The notes below the pieces were generated by a model. That model made no database searches. It saw nothing but the letters and a program-made list of their open reading frames with translations, and was not told where the DNA came from. A program made the position numbers and the translations under genes. 64,000 bases of DNA from Lachnospiraceae bacterium. GTDB lineage: Bacteria; Bacillota; Clostridia; Lachnospirales; Lachnospiraceae. Location: contig CAAFXE010000218.1 of assembly GCA_900766915.1 (NCBI GenBank), forward strand, positions 11,502-75,501. Reading direction: 5' to 3'. Of this stretch, positions 17,136-25,858 are shown one piece after another (position 1 is the stretch's first letter; every line of letters begins with the position of its first letter).

Positions 17136-18161
17136 ATGGCAGAATTTAAGATTCAAAAACCCGGCTACACGTCTGTAACCTGTGTATCGGATCTCTTTAT
17201 TGAAAACTACATGCCCGGTGCAAACGGTGACTATGTAAAGATTTATCTTTATCTGCTCTACTGTGTGAAAACTGACAAGGCACTCTCTGTTCAGTCTTTG
17301 GCAGACCTATTCCAGTGTACGGAAAATGATATCAAACGGGCATTAAAATACTGGGAAACCAAAGGACTTCTTTTCATGGAAGAAAATGAATTGCAGGAGA
17401 TTACCTCTCTTTCCTTAACCGATGGTTTGCATGAAGCACCAAAGGCACACCGGGAAGAGACTACTCCTCCCAAGGCCTCTGTCCCTGCTCCCCAAAAGCA
17501 CAGCTACTCTGCTGATGAAATGAAAGAATTTAAGGAACGTTCCGAGATCCGACAGCTGCTCTTTGTGTGTGAGCAGTACATAGGCAAACAGCTGACAAGA
17601 ACCGATCTGGAAACCTTACTTTATTTTTATGAACAATTACATTTTTCCACAGACTTAATTGAATATCTGGTGGAATACAGTGTCTCCAAAAACAAACGAA
17701 GTCTCCGCTATATGGAGGCCGTGGCATTGGAATGGCACAAAAAAGGCATCAAAACGGTAGAGGAAGCCAAGCTGGATTCCAAGCCTTATTCCAGAGAATG
17801 CTACATGGTATTAAAGGCACTGGGCATCAACAACCATGACCCGTTGCCTGTAGAGGTTTCCTATGTGAACCGCTGGATGAAGGAATATGGTTTTACCATT
17901 GATGTAATCTTAGAGGCATGCAGCCGCACCATTATGCAGATCCATGCCCCGAAATTTGAATATGTGGACGGCATCTTAAAATCCTGGAGAGCCTCCGGGG
18001 TTCATCACCTGTCTGATGTAGAACGGCTGACAAAAGAGCATAAGGAACGTCAGTCTGATAAGCCATCCACAGAGAAACAGCCCACGACCCGCTTTCATAA
18101 TTTTGAACAGCGAAACTACGATTTTAAAGAACTTGAAAAGAAACTGTTTGTAAACCTGTAA
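17136..18161 (+). CDS. dnaD: DnaD-like primosomal replication protein
   Basis: Replication initiation and restart protein that remodels DNA and helps load the helicase. 341 aa from ATG with AGGAGGT five bases upstream; a longer frame from 17070 lacks this. An N-terminal winged-helix part (about 25-110) is followed by two copies of the DnaB/DnaD-type C-terminal domain. Each ends in the Y-x-x-x-I/V/L-x-x-W signature: YMEAVALEW and YVDGILKSW. The duplicated domain is common in Clostridia. A DnaI-like loader follows 21 bases later. Confidence 0.88.
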   Translation: MAEFKIQKPGYTSVTCVSDLFIENYMPGANGDYVKIYLYLLYCVKTDKALSVQSLADLFQCTENDIKRALKYWETKGLLFMEENELQEITSLSLTDGLHEAPKAHREETTPPKASVPAPQKHSYSADEMKEFKERSEIRQLLFVCEQYIGKQLTRTDLETLLYFYEQLHFSTDLIEYLVEYSVSKNKRSLRYMEAVALEWHKKGIKTVEEAKLDSKPYSRECYMVLKALGINNHDPLPVEVSYVNRWMKEYGFTIDVILEACSRTIMQIHAPKFEYVDGILKSWRASGVHHLSDVERLTKEHKERQSDKPSTEKQPTTRFHNFEQRNYDFKELEKKLFVNL

Positions 18162-18182
18162 TTTTACAAAGGAGAATGTACC

Positions 18183-19154
18183 GTGAACCTGTCTGCTGCA
18201 AATTACGATTCCATTATGCGAGAATATGACAATCAGCGTCTGGAGAATATGCGTGCCTTAAACAAACGTACCCAGGAAATTTATGAGAAATTCCCCCAGA
18301 TCAGGCAGATCGACGAACAGATATCCGATCTTGCGGGGGAATATGCTTCGTCTTTTACAACCGAAGGGGCTATGACTTTTTCCCAGTACCGCAAAAAGCT
18401 GGCAGATCTTCGCATGGAAAAGAAGGCTCTCCTCACCTGCTTTCACATTGATCCCAAAGTACTGGAAATGCAGTATCATTGCCCCGACTGTCAGGATACC
18501 GGTTACATCGGCAACGAAAAATGTCACTGCTTTCAACAGAAGATCATTGATGAAATGTATCAGCAGTCCAACTTAAGAGGTATCTTAAAGGCTGAGAATT
18601 TTTCTACCCTTTCTTATCAGTATTACGATAAAGAAAACATGGAATCCATGAAAGCAACCGTAGAAACCTGTAAAAAATTCACAGAAAATTTCAATAAAAG
18701 CTTTGAAAACATTTTATTATGTGGTACTGTAGGGATTGGAAAAACGTTTCTTTCCAACTGTATTGCAAAGGAAATCTTAGATCAGGGGCACAGCGTACTG
18801 TATCTGTCCGCATTCCAGCTCTTTGATCTGATGGCCAAAAATTCCTTTTCCGGCAATAAGCAAAAGGAAGAATCCGTTGCAAAGCAGTACCCCCATATCT
18901 TCGAAAGTGATCTTCTCATTATTGATGATCTGGGTACTGAATTAGCTAACAGTTTTACGATGGCAGGTTTTTTCCTCGTAATTAACGAGCGGCTCCTGCG
19001 TAAGAAATCGACCCTGATTTCTACCAACCTGTCACCAGAAGAAATATTAACAACCTATACGGAGCGAACCGCTTCCCGCATCATCTCCAATTATACGATG
19101 CTTAAATTATCAGGAAGCGACATTCGTCTCAAAAAGAAACTAGGAGGATTTTAA
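18183..19154 (+). CDS. dnaI: DnaI/DnaC-like helicase loader ATPase
   Basis: AAA+ protein that places the replicative helicase on DNA. 323 aa, starting with GTG behind AAAGGAG. The N-terminal half is helical with a zinc-binding group, Cys100, Cys103, Cys114 and Cys116 (CPDC..KCHC). Walker A is GTVGIGKT (181-188) and Walker B is LLIIDDLGTE. The zinc motif and the coupling to dnaD favour a DnaI-type loader over an IS21 helper. It sits four bases ahead of prs. Confidence 0.88.
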   Translation: MNLSAANYDSIMREYDNQRLENMRALNKRTQEIYEKFPQIRQIDEQISDLAGEYASSFTTEGAMTFSQYRKKLADLRMEKKALLTCFHIDPKVLEMQYHCPDCQDTGYIGNEKCHCFQQKIIDEMYQQSNLRGILKAENFSTLSYQYYDKENMESMKATVETCKKFTENFNKSFENILLCGTVGIGKTFLSNCIAKEILDQGHSVLYLSAFQLFDLMAKNSFSGNKQKEESVAKQYPHIFESDLLIIDDLGTELANSFTMAGFFLVINERLLRKKSTLISTNLSPEEILTTYTERTASRIISNYTMLKLSGSDIRLKKKLGGF

Positions 19155-19157
19155 AGA

Positions 19158-20336
19158 ATGACACAACGCAGTCTTCGCACCATCGAAACAATTCCGGTAG
19201 GACCTTTGGGAATCATCCCGTTGGCCAGCTGTGCAGAAATTGGCAAATCCGTTGACCAGTATCTTGTGAACTGGCGTCATGCAAATGATTCCGAACACAA
19301 GTCCAGCATTATCTTTTCCGGATATGAAAAGGATTCCTATATTGTGGATGCTTCTGTTCCACGTTTTGGTTCAGGAGAAGCAAAGGCTATCATCAGCGAA
19401 TCTGTCCGCGGTAAAGACATTTACCTGATCGTTGATGTATGTAACTATAGTTTAACTTATTCTTTGTGCGGTCATACCAACCATATGTCTCCGGATGACC
19501 ACTATCAGGATTTAAAGCGTATCATTGCAGCCATCGCAGGAAAGGCAAGAAGAATCAACGTGATCATGCCGTTCCTTTATGAAAGCAGACAGCATAAACG
19601 CTCTTCCAGAGAGTCCTTAGACTGTGCACTGGCCCTTCAGGAGCTTGTCAGCATGGGTGTTGATAACATTATTACCTTCGATGCACATGACCCGCGTGTA
19701 CAGAATGCGATTCCGTTAAACGGCTTTGAAACTGTGACACCGGTTTACCAGATGATCAAGGGTCTGTTAAACAATGTGGATGACATTAAACTTGACAGCG
19801 ACCATCTGATGGTCATCAGCCCGGATGAGGGTGCTACCGGACGTGCCATCTATCTTGCCAGCATTCTCGGTGTCGATATGGGTATGTTCTATAAACGCCG
19901 TGACTATACAAAGATCGTCAACGGCAAAAACCCAATCGTTGCCCATGAATTCTTAGGCTCTGACTTAAACGGAAAAGATGCCATCATTATTGATGATATG
20001 ATTTCCTCCGGCGACAGTATGTTAGACGTTGCACACCAGTTAAAGGCTCGTGGAGCAGGCAGAATCTTCGTATTCTCCACCTTCGGTCTTTTCACCAATG
20101 GTCTTGCAAAATTTGATGAAGCTTACGAGTCAGGTCTTATTTCCAAGATCTGTACCACCAACACCGTATATCAGACACCGGAACTTTTATCCAGAGACTG
20201 GTATGTAAGCTGTGATATGAGTAAATACATTGCACTTCTCATTGACACCTTAAACCACGACGGTTCCATCAGTGAGCTTTTAGAGCCGTTTGAGAGAATC
20301 AATACTTTTGTGGAGAAGTATAAAAGTAAACAATAA
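19158..20336 (+). CDS. prs: Ribose-phosphate pyrophosphokinase, long form
   Basis: Makes PRPP from ribose-5-phosphate and ATP for nucleotides, histidine, tryptophan and NAD (compare pncB nearby). 392 aa against about 315 for the classical enzyme. The extra length lies at the N-terminus and in insertions. DAHDPRVQNAIP and the PRPP loop AIIIDDMISSGDSM are intact, so catalysis is expected; the long form is seen in Clostridia. The metal-binding pattern differs from the classical one in the N-terminal half. AGGAGG precedes the start. It is probably read through from dnaD-dnaI. Confidence 0.92.
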   Translation: MTQRSLRTIETIPVGPLGIIPLASCAEIGKSVDQYLVNWRHANDSEHKSSIIFSGYEKDSYIVDASVPRFGSGEAKAIISESVRGKDIYLIVDVCNYSLTYSLCGHTNHMSPDDHYQDLKRIIAAIAGKARRINVIMPFLYESRQHKRSSRESLDCALALQELVSMGVDNIITFDAHDPRVQNAIPLNGFETVTPVYQMIKGLLNNVDDIKLDSDHLMVISPDEGATGRAIYLASILGVDMGMFYKRRDYTKIVNGKNPIVAHEFLGSDLNGKDAIIIDDMISSGDSMLDVAHQLKARGAGRIFVFSTFGLFTNGLAKFDEAYESGLISKICTTNTVYQTPELLSRDWYVSCDMSKYIALLIDTLNHDGSISELLEPFERINTFVEKYKSKQ

Positions 20337-20356
20337 CTTAAAATTGCACTATTCCG

Positions 20357-20451
20357 CGAGGGTTTTCTTTAGAAAATCCCGAGTTTAGCAAGCAAAAATC
20401 CCATTGCGAAGCAATTTTAAATGGATTTTTGCATCGTATCTGAAAGATACG
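20357..20451. repeat. Three consecutive intergenic hairpins
   Basis: First, GAGGGTTTTCT pairs with AGAAAATCCCGAG (20357-20382). Second, GCAAAAATCC pairs with GGATTTTTGC (20392-20432) enclosing ATTGCGAAGCAAT. Third, CGTATC/GATACG (20435-20451). They lie in the gap after prs. This array looks like a dispersed intergenic element more than a terminator. Confidence 0.6.
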
Positions 20452-20477
20452 ATAAACAGAAATAATAAGGTATATAG

Positions 20478-20507
20478 TTAGAGCCGGGTCTTGTGACCCG
20501 GCTCTAA
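20478..20507. terminator. Terminator between prs and the GPH transporter
   Basis: Perfect 13-bp stem TTAGAGCCGGGTC/GACCCGGCTCTAA with loop TTGT. It can serve both converging transcripts; the flanks are only moderately T-rich. Confidence 0.75.
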
Positions 20508-20512
20508 CTGTC

Positions 20513-21976
20513 TTATTTATTCTTTTTTCTCTCTGTTATCATTTCCTGTTCTTTCTTCAGGTTCTTCTCTATTGTAAAGAAGAAAATCAATGCTGCACAA
20601 ATGACATACGCAATCGTTTCGACCCAAATATAACTTACAGAAATCGCTGACTGCACACTCTGGCTTTGTGCCAATATTCCCATAGCTACATCTGCATTCT
20701 GGTTATATCCGCATGCCCCCAATACTGCACTAAAGATGGAATTACAGATCGGTGTTCCGGCTACCATAATGGAGCTGTAAATTGACATCGTCAATCCGTC
20801 TGTACGGATACCGCTCTTATACTCAATATGGTCGAGCACATCTGCGATCAATGCCAGGATCATATAACATGCCGGTGCAGATCCCAGGCACTTTAAGGCA
20901 ACCCCGACAGCCACAGGCACCAGATTGCTGCCGCCTAAAATTGCAATCACGCCACCGACACTTCCCAGAAGCATCCCCAACATACAGATCAGACGTTTTC
21001 CAAATTTATTACAGAGCGGAATGACTGCCACCGCTGCTGCCGCCATCGGTACCGCACCCATAATGGAGAGTAATGATTGGGAAGCTCCCCATGCATCTGC
21101 CGTTCCAAAGAAAGAGTTATCCAGCACCCACTTGCAGAAATAAGACATGGAACCATTTTTTAAAGCTCCACTCCATTGGAAACCAATGTAAAATAACATG
21201 ACGATCCACCAGGTTTTTTCTCCTGCTACCGCTTTTAACTGCTTTTTCAGGGAAGGAGTTTCCTGTTTTTCTTCACTTACCTCATCATCCATCGACTCCA
21301 TGGTAACACGCTCTTTTGTAAAAAGGAACTGCAGATAAATCGTCAGTGCTGAAAAGCACGCAACTGCAAACATTGCTACAAACCACAGATTTTTGTTTTC
21401 CTTTAATGCGAAAGATACAAGGATCGGAAATACCATAGATCCTGCACCCATGACAGCAAGTCCTGCCATATTTGCAAAAGAAGCCAATACCCCTCTTTGT
21501 TTACTGTCACGGGTAGAGAGCGGGATCAAGGTGGAATTTGCTGTATTATAAATCGGATAAGCAACTGCATAAAACAGGTTATAAGCAATTGCTACCCACA
21601 CCATTTTTGCGGTTCCCTCAAAGGGAACAATAAACATCAATACACTTGCCACAGAAAGTGTCAGTGCCGACAACAAGATCCATGGTCTTGCTTTTCCCGC
21701 TAAGCTTTTTGTTCTTTCAATTAACTGACCTACAATCAGGTTTGCTGCCACAATAAATACAGTGGATACCAACTGCAAACTTGTTAAAAAAGTTAGGTTC
21801 AGTTTCAGTACATCTGTAAAATAGTTTTGTAAAATGCTTGTGAAGATCCCGGATGCCAATAATGCCCCAAACGGTCCAATCAAATAGCCAAGCAGCATTT
21901 CAGGCATTTTTATATCTTTACTTTTCACCTTGCATTCCAGGAAAGGATTGCTCCAGATATTTGTTTTATGATTCAT
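20513..21976 (-). CDS. GPH-family (MelB-like) sugar transporter
   Basis: Secondary transporter of the glycoside-pentoside-hexuronide/cation symporter family within the MFS fold. 487 aa with about 12 membrane helices and a charged central loop (about 225-240). The N-terminal LLGYLIGPFGALLASGIFTSILQNYFTDVL is a typical first helix region. It is last in an operon with a membrane GH3 enzyme and a small membrane protein, suggesting that it imports sugars released by the GH3 or a related glycoside. The substrate cannot be told. Confidence 0.88.
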   Translation of the reverse strand: MNHKTNIWSNPFLECKVKSKDIKMPEMLLGYLIGPFGALLASGIFTSILQNYFTDVLKLNLTFLTSLQLVSTVFIVAANLIVGQLIERTKSLAGKARPWILLSALTLSVASVLMFIVPFEGTAKMVWVAIAYNLFYAVAYPIYNTANSTLIPLSTRDSKQRGVLASFANMAGLAVMGAGSMVFPILVSFALKENKNLWFVAMFAVACFSALTIYLQFLFTKERVTMESMDDEVSEEKQETPSLKKQLKAVAGEKTWWIVMLFYIGFQWSGALKNGSMSYFCKWVLDNSFFGTADAWGASQSLLSIMGAVPMAAAAVAVIPLCNKFGKRLICMLGMLLGSVGGVIAILGGSNLVPVAVGVALKCLGSAPACYMILALIADVLDHIEYKSGIRTDGLTMSIYSSIMVAGTPICNSIFSAVLGACGYNQNADVAMGILAQSQSVQSAISVSYIWVETIAYVICAALIFFFTIEKNLKKEQEMITERKKNK

Positions 21977-22011
21977 TTCCTGTTCTCCTTAATATCCGGA
22001 AATCAACTGTT

Positions 22012-22488
22012 TTACTGTTCTTTCTTCAACTGGAAGAAAGAAGAAATCATCCCAACAACTGCGGTAATTGCCAACAAAGCAATATGCGCAATAGCTCCGT
22101 GAGCAGAAGAAAGATTTGCTGCGGTCTGTACTTCCTGCAGAACCTCTTCATTTGAGAAATAAATAAATGCAAAACCTTCGACTCTGCTGGATACAATTGC
22201 CATCAGTGCTGCAATAGCCAGCGCCGGTACGATAATTCTCATTGCATCACAGAGAATTGTCAGAATTTTTTCTGCAATCCCTGTAACCTTGATCTTTGCC
22301 AGCAGGAATACTGCCACTAACAAAGCAATCATTATGATGGAGTATGAAACTGCTTTTGGTACTACGGCATTCTGGAAATAACCTTCTCCGGCAATGTTTA
22401 CTTTATATACTATAATTGAAATCACTGCCAACAAAAGTGTCATCAGAGTAGCCCATGTTCCTTTTGTCTGATTCTTTATAAAAGTCAT
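22012..22488 (-). CDS. Small four-helix membrane protein (158 aa)
   Basis: Not recognised. Four hydrophobic segments, at about 12-30, 50-68, 84-103 and 130-150, with short loops; the C-terminus FFQLKKEQ is charged. It lies three bases after the GH3 gene and 35 before the GPH transporter on the same strand, so it belongs to this operon. It may be a membrane partner of the GH3 protein, which itself carries terminal hydrophobic segments. No catalytic motif is seen. Confidence 0.75.
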   Translation of the reverse strand: MTFIKNQTKGTWATLMTLLLAVISIIVYKVNIAGEGYFQNAVVPKAVSYSIIMIALLVAVFLLAKIKVTGIAEKILTILCDAMRIIVPALAIAALMAIVSSRVEGFAFIYFSNEEVLQEVQTAANLSSAHGAIAHIALLAITAVVGMISSFFQLKKEQ

Positions 22489-22491
22489 CGT

Positions 22492-25400
22492 TTATTCCTC
22501 CTCTTTTTTCTTTTCTGGCATCACAGAAAGCGCTAACCATCCAAGAGTGGCAACTGCTGTAAGCACTGCACTCACCTGAACGGTTGTCTGAAGTGCTGTA
22601 TCCCACCATACCTGTACTTTTTCTGTAGAAACATTCAGGATTGCACTGTTTGCAAATGTATAAAGCTGATATTTTAAGTTTTCCCTTGCCTGTTCAACTA
22701 AAACTGCGTCATTTTTTACAGAATCTACAGAGATATATGGCCAAACGGAATCCACACCGCCTTCACCGAGGTTGATATGGTTATCGTCTCCGCCAAAATC
22801 AGCTACCTGCGTAACCGTAGACATGATCATGGATTCCGGAGTGAAGTAATAAGCATTATTCATCATATCTGTAGAAACAACACCTGTGAATCCCCATTCT
22901 TCACGTAGAATGGTTTTGATCATTCCTACATGATGTGACGCATTTGTTGCTCCGATACGGTTAAATGCTACCATAACTGCAAGACCATTTCCATCTTCCA
23001 AACCGCCCTGGAAGCATCGAAGATCTGTTTCACGGAACTTCTGTTCATTCATGTATGCAGCAACACCGTTACGGTTATGCTCCTGATCGTTGAATCCGAT
23101 ATGTTTTGGTCCGTTTAAGATACCTTTTTCACTGCATCCCATTAAAATTCCGCAGCCAATTCTGTTGGAAAGCATTGGGTCTTCTGAAATGTATTCGTAG
23201 TTACGTCCATTGTAAGGTGTTCTTCGCTGTGTAAGACCTGTGCCCCATAAGTCGTATCTCTCAAGCCAAAGACCGGAGTTTCCTTCTACTTTACCCCATT
23301 CATAAGCAAGCTCAGGATTAAAGGAAGATCCTAATAATGTCTGGGAATGAATATTAAATTTATAAGTTTTTCCGGTTTCTTCGTCAGTATATCCGGTTGT
23401 AAATCCGTTTACACCTTCATTCTGAAGAACTACAGGGTTTTCCACATTTGTCAGCACATCTGAACGGCTTCCACCATGGATTACTGCACCTACCGCTTCA
23501 TCAATTGTAATGGAAGAAACAAGTGTATCCCAATATGGATCATCAATATTTGTCAACTGATCATACTGAATGTTTACACTGTCAAAGCGAACGCCCTGAT
23601 CTGTTCCTTCCTCTGCCGGATTGTCATTCTGAATCACATACTGCTGGCCACGAAGTGCCGCAATCCATTCTTCTGCTTTTGGACTATCTGCAAGTTTTAC
23701 AGTAATGTCTTTGTTGTAGTTGATTGGATAGGTTCCTTCCCAATCCTGTCTGGAGAGATAAGTAACTGTCTCTTCTCCTGTCCAGTAATTCAAATCAGCA
23801 TCATCTGCAACATTTGTAATTTTAGTACCATGATCTACAGAATAAGTTGTTGTATCCAGTGCTGTATTTTCATTCCATACCACAACGCTGCCCACTGCTT
23901 CTGCATCCATTCCATCTGCCACAGTTTTTCCCTGTGCTCCCAGGAAGTTATTGACAGCTTCATGTGCACCAGCTGCTGCAGTAAAGTAATAATCACCTGC
24001 ATCTAAGATATATGTTTTTGCATTCTTATAATCATAGCTGGCAAGATATTTTGTAGGAACAGTAATGGTCACTTCTTCTGAAGCACCGGCTGCTACCTGA
24101 ACCTTGGCAGAATTCAAGAACATAACTGCAGATTTTTCCACATTGTTCTCTCTGTCATAATCTGTATATGGCTGCTGTGTATAAAGCTGTGCCAGAAAAT
24201 ATCCATCCTGATTGCTGTTATTCTTTACTTCGATTACCGCAGTAATATTTCCATCCGGTGTTTTATCTACATCAATGCTCTTAATATTCTGCTCGTAATC
24301 AAGGTAAGAAAGGGTATGTCCAAAGGAGTAAATAACTTCTTTGTTATAATCCCATGTAGCCGCCTGGGTTGCACCTTTTGCAGACGCTGCATTGTAGGAA
24401 GGATTCATAATGGAGTCAAAATATCTTGTTTCAAAGTATTTATATCCTACATAGATTCCCTCTGCTTCAACAATATACTGTCCGGCACTATAAGTAGCAC
24501 TTCCACCACCGAAAGAACTGGCACTGCTGATATTGGAAATTTCCATTCCCGGATAACGTGAATCAAATCCATTTTCTGAATTTGCAGCTACAATATCTGC
24601 ATCAGCATAGTAATCACCACCAAAGTTCTGCACTGCCGGAATGGATGCATTGTCTGCCACATAGGTATCCGGAAGAGCACCTGTAGCGTTCACTTTACCG
24701 GTAAGTACATTTGTAATACCAATACACTGATAATCATTTGGGCAACCGATATATGCAATCGCATCTACCTCATGTGCACCGCCTTCTGCGATATCTTTAA
24801 TAACCATCGTGTTTCCTGAGTTTAAAAGAACGACTACCTTGGAACAGGTCTCCTTAGCTGCATCTACAACTGCAAGTTCTTCTGCTGAGAGAGCTAAAGG
24901 ATCCATACCGGTTTTTTCTCCAAGAGAATTTACAGCTGTTCCCGGTGCATAGGTATTAGATTCTCCGCCCGGACGTGCAAATACACAAATTGCTGTAGAA
25001 TCATTGTTAATCTGTGCTTTCCAATCTGCCGGTGCTCCAAATTCCACATATCTTTCAGGTGTAATCTCATTGATCACAAAATCTGTCATATCACCTACGG
25101 TAGTACTGTAGATATTATCATACACGATTGAAATCTGATCTGCTCCCGTCCATGGATTCTGAGTAACTTCTTCATGCTTATTTAAAAGTTTATCCAAATA
25201 GAAGCTTTTCATTGTTTCATTTACTTTTACGCCATCATCTGTCAATGCCTGTAATAAATCCACAGCATCTTCATTACCGGCTTTTAAATCGCCACCGGCA
25301 TATGGATATGGCGCATAAGCTGCTAATCCAAAGAGTACAACTTCACTGGAATTCAGAGGAAGTGCATTGTTATCATTCTTCATAACAACAGTACCTTCTT

Positions 25401-25641
25401 CTCCTTCCCTGATTGCAATTGCTTTTGCAGCATCCATCATCTCGTCAATGGTTTCATAATCACTCTTAAATCGTGCGGACTCTTCATCACTGACTGTAAT
25501 GTAGCTTTGGGTTCCGAGGACATCATCTAAGTTTTTACGATATGCATCCGCAACACCTGTCCCTAATAAGGACAAAGTAAGTACGGAAGCCATGACAGAT
25601 GACATACCTCTCATAACAGGTAATATCTTTTTCGCCTTCAT
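22492..25641 (-). CDS. Membrane-anchored, domain-permuted GH3 glycosidase
   Basis: 1049 aa from the ATG of MKAKKILP, which has GGAGGG seven bases upstream; the longer frame contains that site. An N-terminal hydrophobic segment (about 10-35) and a C-terminal one (about 1010-1035, then a KKKEEE tail) would tether it outside the cell. The order is inverted relative to classical GH3: the C-domain (EGTVVMKNDNNALPL onward) comes first, then a fibronectin-III-like region, then the barrel part with GFTGVVSTDMM, whose Asp925 is the expected nucleophile. Such reversed GH3 enzymes are known from ruminococci. Likely a beta-glucosidase or related enzyme feeding the GPH transporter. Confidence 0.85.
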   Translation of the reverse strand: MKAKKILPVMRGMSSVMASVLTLSLLGTGVADAYRKNLDDVLGTQSYITVSDEESARFKSDYETIDEMMDAAKAIAIREGEEGTVVMKNDNNALPLNSSEVVLFGLAAYAPYPYAGGDLKAGNEDAVDLLQALTDDGVKVNETMKSFYLDKLLNKHEEVTQNPWTGADQISIVYDNIYSTTVGDMTDFVINEITPERYVEFGAPADWKAQINNDSTAICVFARPGGESNTYAPGTAVNSLGEKTGMDPLALSAEELAVVDAAKETCSKVVVLLNSGNTMVIKDIAEGGAHEVDAIAYIGCPNDYQCIGITNVLTGKVNATGALPDTYVADNASIPAVQNFGGDYYADADIVAANSENGFDSRYPGMEISNISSASSFGGGSATYSAGQYIVEAEGIYVGYKYFETRYFDSIMNPSYNAASAKGATQAATWDYNKEVIYSFGHTLSYLDYEQNIKSIDVDKTPDGNITAVIEVKNNSNQDGYFLAQLYTQQPYTDYDRENNVEKSAVMFLNSAKVQVAAGASEEVTITVPTKYLASYDYKNAKTYILDAGDYYFTAAAGAHEAVNNFLGAQGKTVADGMDAEAVGSVVVWNENTALDTTTYSVDHGTKITNVADDADLNYWTGEETVTYLSRQDWEGTYPINYNKDITVKLADSPKAEEWIAALRGQQYVIQNDNPAEEGTDQGVRFDSVNIQYDQLTNIDDPYWDTLVSSITIDEAVGAVIHGGSRSDVLTNVENPVVLQNEGVNGFTTGYTDEETGKTYKFNIHSQTLLGSSFNPELAYEWGKVEGNSGLWLERYDLWGTGLTQRRTPYNGRNYEYISEDPMLSNRIGCGILMGCSEKGILNGPKHIGFNDQEHNRNGVAAYMNEQKFRETDLRCFQGGLEDGNGLAVMVAFNRIGATNASHHVGMIKTILREEWGFTGVVSTDMMNNAYYFTPESMIMSTVTQVADFGGDDNHINLGEGGVDSVWPYISVDSVKNDAVLVEQARENLKYQLYTFANSAILNVSTEKVQVWWDTALQTTVQVSAVLTAVATLGWLALSVMPEKKKEEE

Positions 25642-25858
25642 AGCTTTTCCCTCCATTTTTTGGGGCTGTTTTTCTCCCCTTTGTTGAAATCATCCTAACA
25701 TATTTTTTCAATTCGTCCGCATTTTAACGCAAACGGTACTATTTTCCACGTGATATGCTTATAAACTGACAAAAAAACACAATCATACACTACGCAGTTT
25801 GTCATTTATTGACAAGTGCCGAAAAAAAATGCTACCATCGTCAAAGGAGGGATTACCC

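Noticed and set aside
25799..25838. TTGACA-18-TACCAT as promoter of the MBOAT operon
   Set aside because: The start of transcription would fall inside the ribosome site, so the hexamers are probably not used; TTGTCA/TGACAA may be an operator instead.
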